The notes beneath the pieces were generated by a model. It ran no database searches. It saw only the letters and a program-made list of their open reading frames with translations, and was not told the origin of the DNA. Below are positions 20,745 to 32,157 of a stretch of DNA of 64,000 bases, piece by piece; position 1 is the first letter of the stretch; the number at the start of each line of letters is the position of its first letter. The DNA is from Spizellomyces punctatus DAOM BR117 (lineage: Eukaryota; Chytridiomycota; Chytridiomycetes; Spizellomycetales; Spizellomycetaceae). Where the stretch lies: the NCBI RefSeq assembly GCF_000182565.1, contig NW_015971544.1, positions 246,622 to 310,621 of the forward strand, given 5' to 3'. The position numbers were made by a program, and so were the translations under genes.

Positions 20745-21190
20745 TAAGAGTCCAGCATCGCTGGATAGCCCGAGTGAAAACGGACTGCTCATAGGAGCTT
20801 TCCCGGCAAAGGCTAGTCTCCTGGTATTCGCTTGCGGGTGCCAGGAGGGGATGGCGTTGGGCAATGGTCCGGCGCCGCCTTTGTAGAGCTCGTGCTCTCG
20901 TCTGCATCGCACTGCACCGGGTGGGTATTAGTGAAAACGGACTGCTCATAGGAGCTTTCCCGGCAAAGGCTAGTCTCCTGGTATTCGCTTGCGGGTGCCA
21001 GGAGGGGATGGCGTTGGGCAATGGTCCGGCGCCGCCTTTGTAGAGCTATACCTGACCCTCATGGGTACTCGTGAAAACGGACTGCTCATAGGAGCTTTCC
21101 CGGCAAAGGCTAGTCTCCTGGTATTCGCTTGCGGGTGCCAGGAGGGGATGGCGTTGGGCAATGGTCCGGCGCCGCCTTTGTAGAGCGAGT
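20745..21190 (+). repeat. Tandem array of three identical structured-repeat cores
   Basis: Cores at 20774-20889, 20931-21046 and 21071-21186 are each 116 nt and identical base for base, while the spacers between them differ in length and sequence. The third core is flanked by GGGTACTC and GAGTACCC, an 8-bp terminal stem. Identity of cores against diverged spacers means recent copying or gene conversion confined to the core. They lie in the intron region of the degenerate family A relative. Confidence 0.85.
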
Positions 21191-21449
21191 ACCCTGTGTG
21201 AAGTGCAAGCTGTATACTGCAAATGCATACTCTCATATCCAACACGTTCCAGGAATGATACGAAGATACAGCTGAAAATATACAAGATTGGAGAGCAGAG
21301 AACAACCGAAAAAGGAACAAGAAACAGGGAATAGTCTCAAATCAAAGTGGAATTTCCTACGTACACAGTTGGAGAAGGCTTGAATTCTTAAGGTACGTGC
21401 GCATGAAAGTTGGGGTGCAGTGTGGTCTGAGCATCACACTGCATGGGAG

Positions 21450-21722
21450 GGTATCAAGCGAAAACGGACTGCTCAGTGGAGCTTTCCCGGCAAAGGCTAG
21501 ACTCCTGGTTCTCGCACTAGCGGGCTCCAGGAGGGGATGGTTCTGGACAGTGGTCTGGCTCTGCCTTCGTAGAGCTTTGTACTTGAGCTGGGTACTTATG
21601 AAAACGGACTGCTCAGTGGAGCTTTTCCGGCAAAGGCTAGACTCCTGGTTTTCGCACTAGCGGGCTCCAGGAGGGGATGGTTCTGGACAGTGGTCTGGCT
21701 CTGCCTTTGTAGAGTGTAGTAC
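21450..21722 (+). repeat. Second tandem pair of structured-repeat cores (variant type)
   Basis: Cores at about 21458-21575 and 21598-21714 belong to a variant with TGGTTCTGGACAGTGGTCTGG in place of the version with GGCGTTGGGCAATGG found in the triple array. They differ from each other by only a few bases. The second is bounded by GGGTACT and AGTACCC. Changes relative to the triple array keep the main hairpins paired. Confidence 0.75.
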
Positions 21723-21859
21723 CCTGTGTTGTAACTCGCAAAGGGGATGCCATTAAACAAGTTGAGCACATTACTAATATACCTCTCTGCCTGTTAGCGG
21801 ACGATCTTTGCACAAAGCATCCTAAGGTTATGTATATGCATTCTCAATTTCCACAAGTC

Positions 21860-22830
21860 GCTCGAAAAGGTACAGCTGCTGAAAATATCAAAAATCCCAC
21901 ATACCACTACTCTGACATTATATTCGTGTAAAGGAAACGGAGAAGACAAAAAAGGAGGACAGTAACAGAAAAACAAATCGACGCAACGCACACGCACCAA
22001 AGTGGAAATCAAAGAGAGGACAAGTGAAGACAGAAGGAGAAACGTGGAGTAACCAATCCACCTCCCACCGTGTACTCTGGTTGAGAAGGGCGACCTTTGG
22101 TTGGCGCAAACCATCTTTAATACGCAGAAGGACGTCTATGAACAATCGAAGCTCGTGCAGCCCATTTTCAAGTTTATTTTTGAGTCTGTGAAGATGCAGA
22201 GTGAAGAATACTTGAAGACTTTAACAAAGAATCGGAAGCGCAAAGCGTCAGAATGTCTGGACGATCAACCCTCACCTCCCCGAAAACATTGTCGATCAGA
22301 GTAATGAGTCCTACCTCCAAGATGTTGAATAGCCGTACACGGAACCTTTCTTGGGAAAGTAAATTTGCACCGTTCCCTCAACTTTATACTCCAAAGAAAG
22401 CGTCCCAGCAAGAGTGGTTTGACAATATCAAATAGTTTGTTCTTGATCCAAAATGTCGCCACTTGTTATTAGTTTGTGTATTGCAATGTAGATGTGTTTT
22501 CAAATACAAAATTTATCTAGTACCGGCATTTTCTGGTAAATTCAACTAGCTACCTGTTAATGGTTCATTGATTCGTAACTATCAACCTCACGTCGAAGTC
22601 TTAAAGATTTCAATTACCGGGAAAGAATCCAGTCTGATCCTGCCCAAATCATGGTCGAATGGCAAATGTCCACACGTTAAAAATCGATACAGCAGCTGAA
22701 AATATAAAGGCCCCACAACATCATCATGCCACTACTTTGACATTATATTCGTGTAAAGGAAACGGAAAGGAAAGAAAAAAAGGAGGGCAATAACAAAAGA
22801 AACAAAACCGACGCAACGCACACACTGGAA
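21860..22830. repeat. Dispersed direct repeat pair of ~120 bp
   Basis: The block at 21864-21995 (TACAGCTGCTGAAAATATC, then ACATTATATTCGTGTAAAGG and GACGCAACGCACAC) recurs at 22690-22825 with scattered changes. It shares the GCTGAAAATAT motif with the structured repeat family. The first copy interrupts the exon 2 region of the degenerate family A relative. Confidence 0.6.
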
Positions 22831-23165
22831 AAACAGAGAGAGAGAAACAAGCGAAAAAAAAAAAAAAAAGAAACGAGAAACGGGGAATAACCAAATCCAC
22901 CCCCACCATCCAAAAGAAACCATCTACGAAATTCCAAACGCCCCACCAACACAAAAGTCAAGAAAGGAACGCGCAACGGACGCTGCTCGAGCGATTGGGG
23001 GCAGGCGCCGAAAAGAAGAACCATAACAACAACAACAACAACACAAGATTTGAATACTCTACAGGGAGGGTTTCGGAAATCCATAATACAATATAGGGGA
23101 GCCTGTGGGCTGTTACATTTTCTTTTCTCCATTCGCTTTTTTTTCCATTCTGTTCATCTTGTTGT
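22440..23165. other. Non-coding spacer, purine-rich
   Basis: Apart from the repeat above, this holds purine-rich and A-rich stretches (22745-22885) and a short run of AAC triplets near 23030. It probably includes the 3' untranslated region of RHO1. I see no gene. Confidence 0.4.
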
Positions 23166-23981
23166 TTAGAGGAGCTGGCAACCGGGCTTCTTACCGCCCT
23201 TCTTTATCCGGGACACAGTCAGAGCGGCCCTCGTGGCGTGCTCAAACACCTCTCTGACACCCTCGTTTGTTCTTGCACTGCATTCAAGGTATTTCCAGGC
23301 GGCAATCTTTTGAGCAACTGCTTGGCCCTACCAAGGAAGAACATGTTGAATCAGTTTCGCGTCCGTGAAAGAAAAGGTATTTGCCGATTCTTTGTAGAGA
23401 CTCACCTCCTCAGGAGTAACGGGAGACTGGTGAGTCTTGCGCAGCTCCTCAATGGTCTTGGGATCGTTCCGCAAATCCTTTTTACATCCAACCAAAATAA
23501 TTGGCAGTCCCGCGCAAAAGTGTAACACCTCAGAAATCCACTGCAAACGATAACAATCACAAACATTTTAGAATCACATTTATTCGCAGGAAAATGTTTT
23601 GAAAATTCGTCGAAAACAAACCTTTTCCTGAACATTGTCTAGCGAATCGGGGGAGTCAATGGCGAAACAGATGAGGATGACGTGCGAGTCGGGGTAAGAA
23701 AGCGGACGCAAACGGTCATAGTCTTCTTGCCCAGCGGTATCCCAAAGAGCAAGCTCAACTCGCTTGCCATCCACCTCCACGTCCGCCACATAGTTTTCGA
23801 AAACGGTAGGGACGTACACCTGCCAAACCATAGCTACGGGTTAACGAACCTTCCTTTGATGTGCTGAGATAACGTGTCAACATACCTCGGGGAAGGTCCC
23901 CTTGGAAAAGACAATCAACAAACATGTCTTTCCGCAGGCACCGTCACCGACAATAACCAGCTTGCGACGAAGTTCAGACAT
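23166..23981 (-). CDS. RHO1: Rho-family small GTPase, RHO1/RhoA type
   Basis: Four exons (23886-23981, 23622-23819, 23406-23540, 23166-23327) give 196 residues, the usual length. It is a molecular switch that in fungi controls cell-wall glucan synthase, protein kinase C and actin. All GTPase motifs are present: GDGACGKT (P loop), VPTVFENY (switch I), [19 protein letters not shown] (switch II), VGCKKDLR (guanine binding) and ECSA. A Rho insert region and the C-terminal CQLL box, which directs geranylgeranylation and membrane binding, are complete. The effector region and CQLL favour Rho over Cdc42 or Rac. In this window it sits next to several membrane proteins with SH3 domains, but there is no operon-like linkage. 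Confidence 0.95.
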
Positions 23982-25959
23982 TTGTAAAAGGTAGATGCAA
24001 GGTGAGGGTAAAAGGTACTGCACCAAAAAAAGAGAAAAGAGTATGAACGAGAACAAGGTTAGCGGTCCGCTATTTGTCAAAATTTTCCTGCAGCCAGAGG
24101 TTTTCCTCATGTCGAATCAGGTTGCCCTCTGCAGAGTCAGCATGCATGAAAGTAATAGCATGGCGACCATCCACTACCTCGTTTCCTGCCAACTATCGAC
24201 AAAATGTCTAATGCTTCCAAGTGAAATTCGACAGATTGTCTTTTGCAGTCCATGTGCGCGTCTAACCATCTCCGACATGCCACGGCAATCCCACGAGCTC
24301 TTACCTAGTAGAATGTGGATAACGTCGCCGTATGCAGCAATTGCTTCAGAACCCAGACGGTAACGAGCAAACTGAATGGGCAAAAAGGGGAACAAAATGG
24401 CAAAGTGATGAAAAGTGCACGAGTAAGGTTGGCCGTTTTTGCGTGGACGTGTAAAAATACAAGGGTTGCTTACGACGGACGAGTGAGGGGGCTCTCAAAG
24501 ACTGCCAGAAACCAGTCTTTAGCGATGACAAGTAAATGGAGGCGAGCAAATAGCAACGCCAATAAATGGAAAGCCGACGACGGACGACGACGGACGACAA
24601 ACAAAAAACCAACCAAAATAAAAATGGGAGAACAGCAAGGGGGGGATTCAACAACAAAATCTCTCTTCAAGAAGAAGCCGAACGGGTGTTTTCCCTCTTG
24701 GTGGGATTATTTCCTTTTTAGGCAATTACATGCCACATTCTAATCACATTAATTGGTTATGGCTTGTGATTGCTGTCTTCTAGTTATTCTTTTTGTTTAT
24801 TTTCTTTTTGTTAGTGCATACAAGTGTGCTTTTGCTTCTTTCCTTTTTGTTATTTGCAACGTAGGATAGGAGCAAGAAGGGAAATGTATTTGTTGAAGGA
24901 TAAAGACTGCATGGCGAATATTTCAATTTCACATGACTCATGAGCGTCATTCATTTTGTTGGTTTGGTCAGATGCGAGTGGGCATGAAACGAGTCTTGAT
25001 GATAAAAAGTATGTAGTGGAATGATAGGTCAGTTTGTGAGTGACATTTGTTACCGAACCATGTCCCCCATATCCCACTTGTCCCAACAAAACCTGTCTTT
25101 GGAATATGGTTGATGCTTATGGTATTCCTTACTCTCCTAGAGTGTTGCAAAGTGTCGAGTACTCTATTGGATTGTGAATCGCGTGTCAGCACACACACAG
25201 CCGGTCATTTGCATGGTGGACATTGGGGTGGTTTTGCCCTTGTCCAAATTGCCATTCCTTTTTGTTTCCGATGAGATTTCTCGCCCATCTTTTTGAGGCT
25301 GGAGGCTTTTTGTCATTGTTTTCTCCATTGTTTGCTTTCACGGTTTGCTGGCATGGCCAAGTTGTCTGTGTGTGTTGCGGTTAAAGCACTGTGCATATCT
25401 TGAAAAAAAGCATATCTCACCAAACCCTTTGCCCTCCGTTGCTCAGCCTCTTGGATACAACCAATCAACTAACGATATTTATCCATAAAAGGAAATTTAG
25501 TACTAGCACAGCCACCTCACACTCGTAACTTTTTGCACACTTTCGACTTCGCCTGCTCTCCGTGCTTTTTGACTTTTGCTTGTGAGCAGAATACCCAGAG
25601 CACAGGAGGGGTTGGAGGGGACTCAAAATGAATGGCATTTGATGTATAGAGCAGCATTGATTTCACTCTCTCTTGATCTTGATTTTGTTTTTTGCAAAGG
25701 CTTTGTTTATCGCTTTCGGTTGGCATACCTGCGGTCTGGCTTTTGCTGGGTTGCTTTATACGTTTTTGATTTTGCTGCAAAGGTATGTCTTCTATGCGGC
25801 AAGCATATGCTCGAGTCGTTCAGTATTTGGCGACAGCTGTCTCGTTGACACATGAGCTTATTTCGCACCTGGTTGTTAGTTTACAAATAATTAAAAGCGG
25901 ATTTCTTCAAACGACCGTATCGCCATCATTGAGCCCTCTGCTGTAACTACCGCTGCACC
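23982..25959. other. Long intergenic stretch between divergent genes
   Basis: About 2 kb separates the start of RHO1 from that of the flavocytochrome fusion. Short frames occur, one with an F-box-like LPSEIRQI (near 24210), but none extends into a credible protein. It is T-rich around 24700-24850. It should contain both promoters and possibly leader introns. Confidence 0.45.
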
Positions 25960-28900
25960 ATGGGACAAGATACGTGGTGGAACAAGATCCGGGTTTCGTT
26001 GATGGTCTTGTGGATATTAGCTATCCTACAATCAACAAATGGAGATCCACAGACTGGACACATCACACCACGGCATGATGACGATAACACATTGAGCGCT
26101 CTCGGACATGATGCAGACGTGGCATTACCCATCGGGCTCCCTGATCCCGCTACCTTACGATTTGGTCAACTGTTTTACCAAGATGCACCCGGCCAAACCT
26201 CGTACGGGGGAGGAAATTACTCGTTTTTCATTCGATACAATCTTACGGATGCTGGGACCGCGAATGAAGCATTGCATATCCTGCTTGTGCTTGCGGGGCC
26301 ATCAGATCCAAATCATCCTGGAGCGCTAGCAAGACCATGGGCAGCTATCGGTTATGGGGAAAGGTAAGGTGTTTACGGAACATGTCCTATATAGATTTGT
26401 CATTTTGCCAACAAGTTGCCATTTGACTTTAGCATGCTGAGAGGGGAGATGAATGTTTGCCACTCCTTTGCGGCGACAGGCGAGGATGTAAAAGTTCATG
26501 AACATTTCACCATGAAAAAGTATCTTGCACCCTATGAATACGAAGGTCCCAATCAGCTGGTAACGCCCATTCAAGGCGTGTTCCGCAATGGGCTGCTGTC
26601 CTGTCATTTCAAGCGCCAAACGCACTCAAATGACTCTTTACACTATTCTCTGGACGTGCATGGTGCAACACGGATGCTCTGGGCCTTCAATCCCCGACCA
26701 CAGAAAAACTACCGCGGAGAATGGTTCTCGTATCACGATACTGGGCACCGTGGGGCACTGGTTGCGAATCTTGCGGACGGTATGATGGCCCCGCGCGACA
26801 CGCCCAACTTTGATTTGAAGGCCCTGCACGGATTTGGCATGGCATCAGTGTGGATGATTTTGTTCCCTGCTTCTGTATTTTACGCCCGATACCTCCGGTC
26901 CAAATATGGTTGGATCGTTTTTCATATTTCCGCTCAAGCAACGGGTATCGTTGCCATCTGCATATTTTTGACGGTGATATTGCTCGAGGTCCAGTATTGG
27001 GATCGGCCGCACTCGATATTGGGCGCGACGTTGATTGGATTCTTGGCTGTTCAGCTTTCGTTGGGGATACCGAATGTAATGGGGTTGTGGAATGAAGAAT
27101 TGGATCGGATTCGACCCGTGATTCGGCTCATTCATAGGTTTTTGGGTGCAACGTTAATGCTGGCATCGGTCGTCCAGGTTTATCTGGGTCTTGATACCTT
27201 GTTTCCCTTTGCCGAACCTCGGGTGGTAGTGGTCTGGATTCTCTATTTCGTGGTGATTGCAGGATGGGTCACTGCTTTCTTAGCGACAGAATTATACTTT
27301 CGTCGTCGTCTGGTGAGAAAGGACGTTGGCATGGGCGGTGTGGTGATACCCCCATCCTCGCAGGGGAAAAACGGCGGAGGAAAATACGTGGCGGCCAAGA
27401 CGACGGATCTCCCGGCCATGCAGGTAGATATGATGCAAGAACGGCTCAGGCCCGGTATGAGGACATTTACATGGCAGACTTTGAATGAAACGATCCTCGG
27501 CGGCGAAATGCTGGTGGTTGCCAATTCGCGATATGTGTATGATATTTCAAAATGGATTCGTTCGCATCCCGGTGGACAAATTATTCTTCATGCAGTGTGT
27601 GGAACGGACATTAGGTAACTTTGATAATCGTTCCGGCACCGATAGAGTGACGTCGACCTTGTGTACATTGCTAAAACATCCTGCTCGTTTCTAGTAACGA
27701 TTACTTTCACGAAGCTGGTTTTGATGCTGAAGAATTCACACCCAAACCCGCTGTACCCGCCCAACGTCCTGACCGTATCCATGCAGGGGCTGTCACCCGA
27801 GTCCGGTCAGGATCGTTCTCAGTCTCCATATCCCCGAGCGAAGTGCAATCCGCCATTGAAACAACACGACGTCTCCCATCCATGAACGAACAAGACTGGC
27901 GACATATTACAAAATCCCGCCGAACGCATGTACATACCAAACTCGCCTTACAGAAACTCTCTGATTTGATCGTTGGCGAGCTCATGCCTTCCGATGACGC
28001 ACCGTTTGACGAATCCATCAAGACACTTGCGCCTTCTCTTAAATCCGCAACCTCTGGCACAGGCATTCCATTTGATCGATACGAGTTCCGTCGGTACGCT
28101 CTCACTGAAAAGGAACTCATCAACCCAACAGCGATTGGAAACCGTACACCCGTCTATCGTCTTCGTTTTTGCTTACTCTATCCCTACGATACCCGCGATA
28201 ATGAGCCCGAGGCCTTTATCCCTGGGCAATGTATTGAACTGCAAATGCGCATTAATAACCGGTTGGAATCAAGATACTATACGCCGTATACGGGGAGTTT
28301 AACGGCCTTTGAGATCCATGTCAAAATGTACGATCAGGGAACCATGACGGGATTCCTCAAGCGACAGCGAGTGGGTGATCGGCAGTATCGGATTCGGGGA
28401 CCGTTTGGTGCGAGTATTTTGCCAGAGGCTTGGAGGAGGGTGGAGCGTCCTTTGGGGATGGGAAGGGAGGAGAAGCGGTTGTGCTATTTTGCTGGGGGGA
28501 GTGGTATTGCTCCGTTTTTGCAGGTTGTACATGAAGTGCTGTTGCCTGTTTATGTGCCTTTGGTGGTAAGTATTGGGCGTTTGATTCAGAGTACTGGAAT
28601 GAAATGTGAGAGTAATGACTATGTTTTTCTTCATTGGTGTGTAGGTCACTAGTGAGTATATACCCACTATCCCTGACGAACTCGTTCTGAATCCCGGTGA
28701 CCGTGTCATAGCCAAACACCACGTAAGTCGTTCAGCGTTTTCCTCGTTGTTATTTGCGATAAGCTGACATGTTCAAACTTTAACAGTATTATGACGGCTG
28801 GTGTCTTGGGATGAACCTCACGACCTCGACTGAAGGCGTTTTCCCCCTCTCCGCGACAGCACCCCCTTGCAACCCGAACAGCAAGCTCGTCTTGATCCAC

Positions 28901-29275
28901 TCCATCCGCACTCCAGACGAAATCTTTGGTCGCGAGGTCCTAGAAGGTGTCATGTTGTCCTATCCCGAACAACTCGCCGTGTACTATTTCGTCGATAGTG
29001 TCACCTCTCCTATTGAACTGGGTGTTGTTCAACAAGGGCGGTTAACCCAAAAGCGTATTGACGCCATTTTAACTGAAGTTGGATTCGAGAGTGAGGGTGG
29101 TGTGGACTTGACAGAGGAGGCCGAGGAGGAGGGGACAAAGTCTTGTGTTGTGTGTGGGCCGCCTGGGTATGATTCGTTTGTAGTGGATTGTTTGATGGAG
29201 TGTGGTGTGGGTGGCCGGGGTTTTGGACGGGAGGTCAAGGTGTTGCCGAGTGATCGGTGGGTGGAGAAGCTGTGA
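25960..29275 (+). CDS. DOMON-cytochrome b561-cytochrome b5-flavin reductase fusion with an inserted SH3 domain
   Basis: Five exons (25960-26363, 26433-27614, 27695-28565, 28645-28722, 28787-29275) give exactly 1007 residues. A signal-like segment leads into a DOMON-type haem/sugar fold (PWAAIGYGES-MLRGEMNVC), then a cytochrome b561 core of about five or six helices with paired histidines (LHGFGMAS, FHISAQATG, PHSILG, IHRFLG), then a cytochrome b5 domain (SKWIRSHPGGQ), then a flavin-binding barrel (SRYYTPYT) and an NAD-binding lobe (FAGGSGIAPFLQ, CGPPGYDSFV). Between the first helix of the NAD lobe and its second strand is an SH3 domain (28645-28850: YIPTIPDELVLNPGDRVIAK, YYDGWCLG, GVFPLS). 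It probably passes electrons from cytosolic NAD(P)H across a membrane to an external acceptor such as ferric iron or ascorbyl radical. The acceptor is a guess. Confidence 0.9.
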
Positions 29276-29482
29276 AGAGGATGATGGTGTTATATATATC
29301 GTAGTAATTCTTTTTTTACTTTTTTGCTTGTATATTTTGATACACACATGTACTTTTACAGACATGATATTGGTATGATGATGGTGTTTTGTTTTTTCTT
29401 GGAAGCGTTCCAACAACAGGTATCCACAAACAGGACATACTCTCTATGTAACTATGTAAACCAAACCAGAGGTTCCCCATCA

Positions 29483-30791
29483 TCACTCTTCCATGGCCTC
29501 CCTCTCTACAGCCGTACAAACGGCAGCAACCAAATCCCCACACGTAATGACACCCACGGGCCTCCGACATGAATCCACAATCCAAACCTGCCTAGCACCA
29601 CCACGAACAACCTTATCCACAACATCCAAAAACCCGTCATCCTCAAAAACAACCGTCAAAACATCCTCTTGCCCCGTTTCTTTCAAAAATTGGAGCGCGG
29701 GTTTCAACATACTCGATACATTCAACGGATGCAATCCACGTAACGCAAATGCCGACCACTCGGCTTCAAGCCGACCCGTAGATGGACAAACAAGAGCACA
29801 ACAAGGGAGTTTACGGTCCCAAAGGGCTCGAAATGCCGCAGCAGCCGTTAAATCCCTTGTCAAGGGAATGGAAAACATCATGGTGGGTGTAAACGAATGC
29901 ACGGCGAATTCGGGTATACCCTCCCCTGTATTTGTATCATATTTCTTTGCGTGGAGGTACAAATCTTTTGCGGTCATACGTGCAAGATGAGAACTCATTG
30001 CCGTGTCTTTCAAAAACGGATGTAACCATCTAATCAGATCGCTTTGTGTGATCACACGGAGCTGGTCTAAAGGTGCTTCGAGGGATTCACCTAGGTCGTC
30101 TTTTGTGAGTGTTGCGGGTGTGCTCGCGTTGAATCGAATGAGGGCTCGATCGTTTAAACGGGATTTGAGAATGTCAAAGGATTTACGGATTGGGTTGTTT
30201 GGGGTTTGGATGTTGAGTTTGGCGGATTGGGGTGTTAGGCTGATGATGGATGAGACTGTCGTTGTGTTTTCGCAAGTTTTGTTTAAAATGTGTGTGTTGG
30301 TAAGGAGTTTTGGTATACATACCTTTCTTGTCAAAAAAGCTCGACTTGTCTCGATTCCGTTCATCAAATTGGAGTCCCGCTTCCTCGGATATGGGGGATA
30401 AACCAAACAGGGTAAAAATATCAAGAAAGGAGACTGTCGAGAGGTATCGTCTTTTATTGTCAGCAGTCATTTCGTAGACGGGGAGAAAGCACAGGTCATG
30501 TCGACGAAGAACCTACAAACAAAGCTCCTCATTTACTTTCAATTCTACAAAACTTGCAAACAAGCAGTGACATACCTCTAGGACTTGTCCAATACTCGTA
30601 TCCTTTTCAACAGCAACAAGGTCCGTCTTTTGCATATCATCACCCGTACCATCAGATATCAATCCATGCGCACAATGTTCAAGTTTGTTACTGTGTTTGG
30701 AACAAGAGTGGGTGGGTATCGAGTCTAAGAGTTTGTGAAGAGGTGTTGTACCGAGGAGGTCGGTGAGGCTGTTTGTAGCGAGTTTGGACAT
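29483..30791 (-). CDS. CBS-domain protein
   Basis: Three exons give roughly 390 residues starting MSKLATNSLTDLLG. CBS-type repeats are visible as alternating alpha-beta stretches: DLVAVEKDTSIGQVLEV then LPVYEMTADNKRRYLSTVSFLD; a middle one (RVITQSDLIRWL); one at FSIPLTRDLTAAAAFRALWD with CCALVCPSTGRL; and a last one ending GGARQVWIVDSCRRPVGVIT then CGDLVAAV. CBS pairs bind adenine nucleotides and sense cell energy. The layout recalls the AMP kinase gamma subunit (Snf4) and plant/fungal CBS-only proteins, but I cannot assign it to a named member. It converges on the flavocytochrome gene, 207 bp away. Confidence 0.8.
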
Positions 30792-32157
30792 TTTTTGGTT
30801 TAAATATACGCAGAATGTTTTTTATGGTGTGATTTTATGGACAAGGTCGGTTTAGCGTTTCTTATATTCTTTTCAAAAAAGTGGATTTCTGGATATCTGA
30901 AATAAAAAGAGCAACCGATACATGGCTTTTTTGGTGTGCTATCGACTTGGGGCCCCCGTGACAAAAAGCGTGACGCCTTCCGATGAACGGAAATGTGTAT
31001 CAACAATCCATATGTGTTTTGGAGACCATAAAAGGAGGAGGAAGGGAGGCATTTGTGGATGCAGTTTGCCGTTTGTAGCGACCAGGTTTGGTAGAAATGG
31101 AGATGGTCGAAGGGGAACGCAAACGAGGCAGAAGTACTCGAACGAAAAGGCGGGCGGGCAGCCCCCCATAACAATAACACACACACACACAATATACGTA
31201 TGTACTCTACATTATCTAAAAGCAACATGCCCTGTAAAATGCGCAGCGAAAACAATTTCCCAAAACATAACAAAAGCTTCCAAAAGGTGTCTGGCCCAAC
31301 ATCAACGTGCGCAGCAGATCATTGAACACTGCATCATATTGCGCGTACAGGAGGTCTCTAAAGGAGAGAACAAACACTCCAATACACACACACTATTACA
31401 AAATTAAAAAAAGAACACTATTAGTTTTATGAATAGCCCCCCTCATCGTTCTGTGGGTATAGTTAAAAAAGAACACATCGAATTTCAACGAGCGGTATTT
31501 TTTGGCCCGAGGGGGGCCCACTGGGTCAAACGGTTCAACAACAAAAAAGCCCATTACAACCCACAAACACACTACTGGAAACTCCGACAGAACAACGCAT
31601 TACACGCACTCTCGTAGCGCGCAGTGGAGGGATATATAAAAGCAACTAGGATCTTTAAACTTTTCTTGTCTTGGACTCGTTTTTGTCGAGAAAAAAAACA
31701 AAGTTGAAAGGTATGTAACGGTTATTGCTTATTAGAGCAGAGCGACGCGCGTGTTGAAGGGAAACGCGAGATGAACAAACGCGAGGGGGTTGCTGCCAAG
31801 ATTGCTGCGAGAGATGCAGATGACATGACCAAAAAAGAAGGATACCGTTAGCGTAAAAGGCGAAAAACGCTGCGTAAAAAGCACTCGATAAACGGCGTAC
31901 GCAACGCAACCGCACTACACAACACTGCAGATATTCGTAGTGTTTTTTCGTTTTTTGGTGCGCAAAGGTTGGGCCACTGCGCGCCCGAACGGGGCCAGTT
32001 CTTCCCCCAGTACGCAGCTATCAAGAAACCCAAAAAGCTCTCGATAAACGAGGTTATCTAACTCGTTCTCTCCAGTGTTTTAGTTAGCGGACCCAAAACC
32101 AGTTCTTTTGGCATTTCTTTGATATACGATATTCCGTCAACGTAACAGCAAAACACC
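30792..32157. promoter_or_regulatory. Divergent intergenic region with a candidate TATA box and leader intron
   Basis: About 1.4 kb separates the divergent CBS and SP-RING genes. TATATAAAAG at 31633-31642 on the plus strand suits the SP-RING gene. A splice donor GGTATGTAAC near 31710 and an acceptor near 32085 could remove most of the long leader. No ORF in the region looks real. Confidence 0.35.

Larger units (their letters stand above)
20480..22437 (+). pseudogene. Degenerate, internally deleted relative of the family A gene
   Basis: Exon 1 is recognisable at 20485-20570 (ARWKLQDVLAEAKKDFG against AKWKFHDFLAAVKDEYG) and then breaks down with stops. The splice donor AAAGGTATGTG at about 20700 is conserved. 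Exon 2 resumes at 22085 (LAQTIFNTQKDVYEQSKLVQ) and runs to a Ser-Pro stretch where about 1 kb of the family A coding sequence is missing; after about 20 nt it continues with the 3' end (from SKMLNSRTRNLS). The intron now spans about 1.4 kb because it holds five structured repeats and an unrelated insert. No protein product is likely. Confidence 0.65.

Noticed and set aside
20774-21186. Resemblance of the repeat core to hepatitis delta-like, hammerhead or twister ribozymes (for example GGGCAATGGTCC)
   Set aside because: I could not place the conserved catalytic nucleotides or the required nested helices of any of these on either strand. Only the generic hairpins are supported.
17178-21714. Reading the repeat core as a tRNA-derived SINE (TGCTCAGTGGAG as A box, TGGTTCTCGC as B box)
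   Set aside because: Both boxes deviate at key positions and no poly-A or short tail ends the units. Left as possible, not claimed.
24116-24363. F-box-like stretch (LPSEIRQIVF) upstream of RHO1
   Set aside because: The frame is short, has no flanking domain and no conserved extension; probably chance.
24315-24743. 142-codon frame on the plus strand
   Set aside because: Lys/Arg/Asn-rich, low-complexity composition and no domain; it overlaps the RHO1 upstream region.
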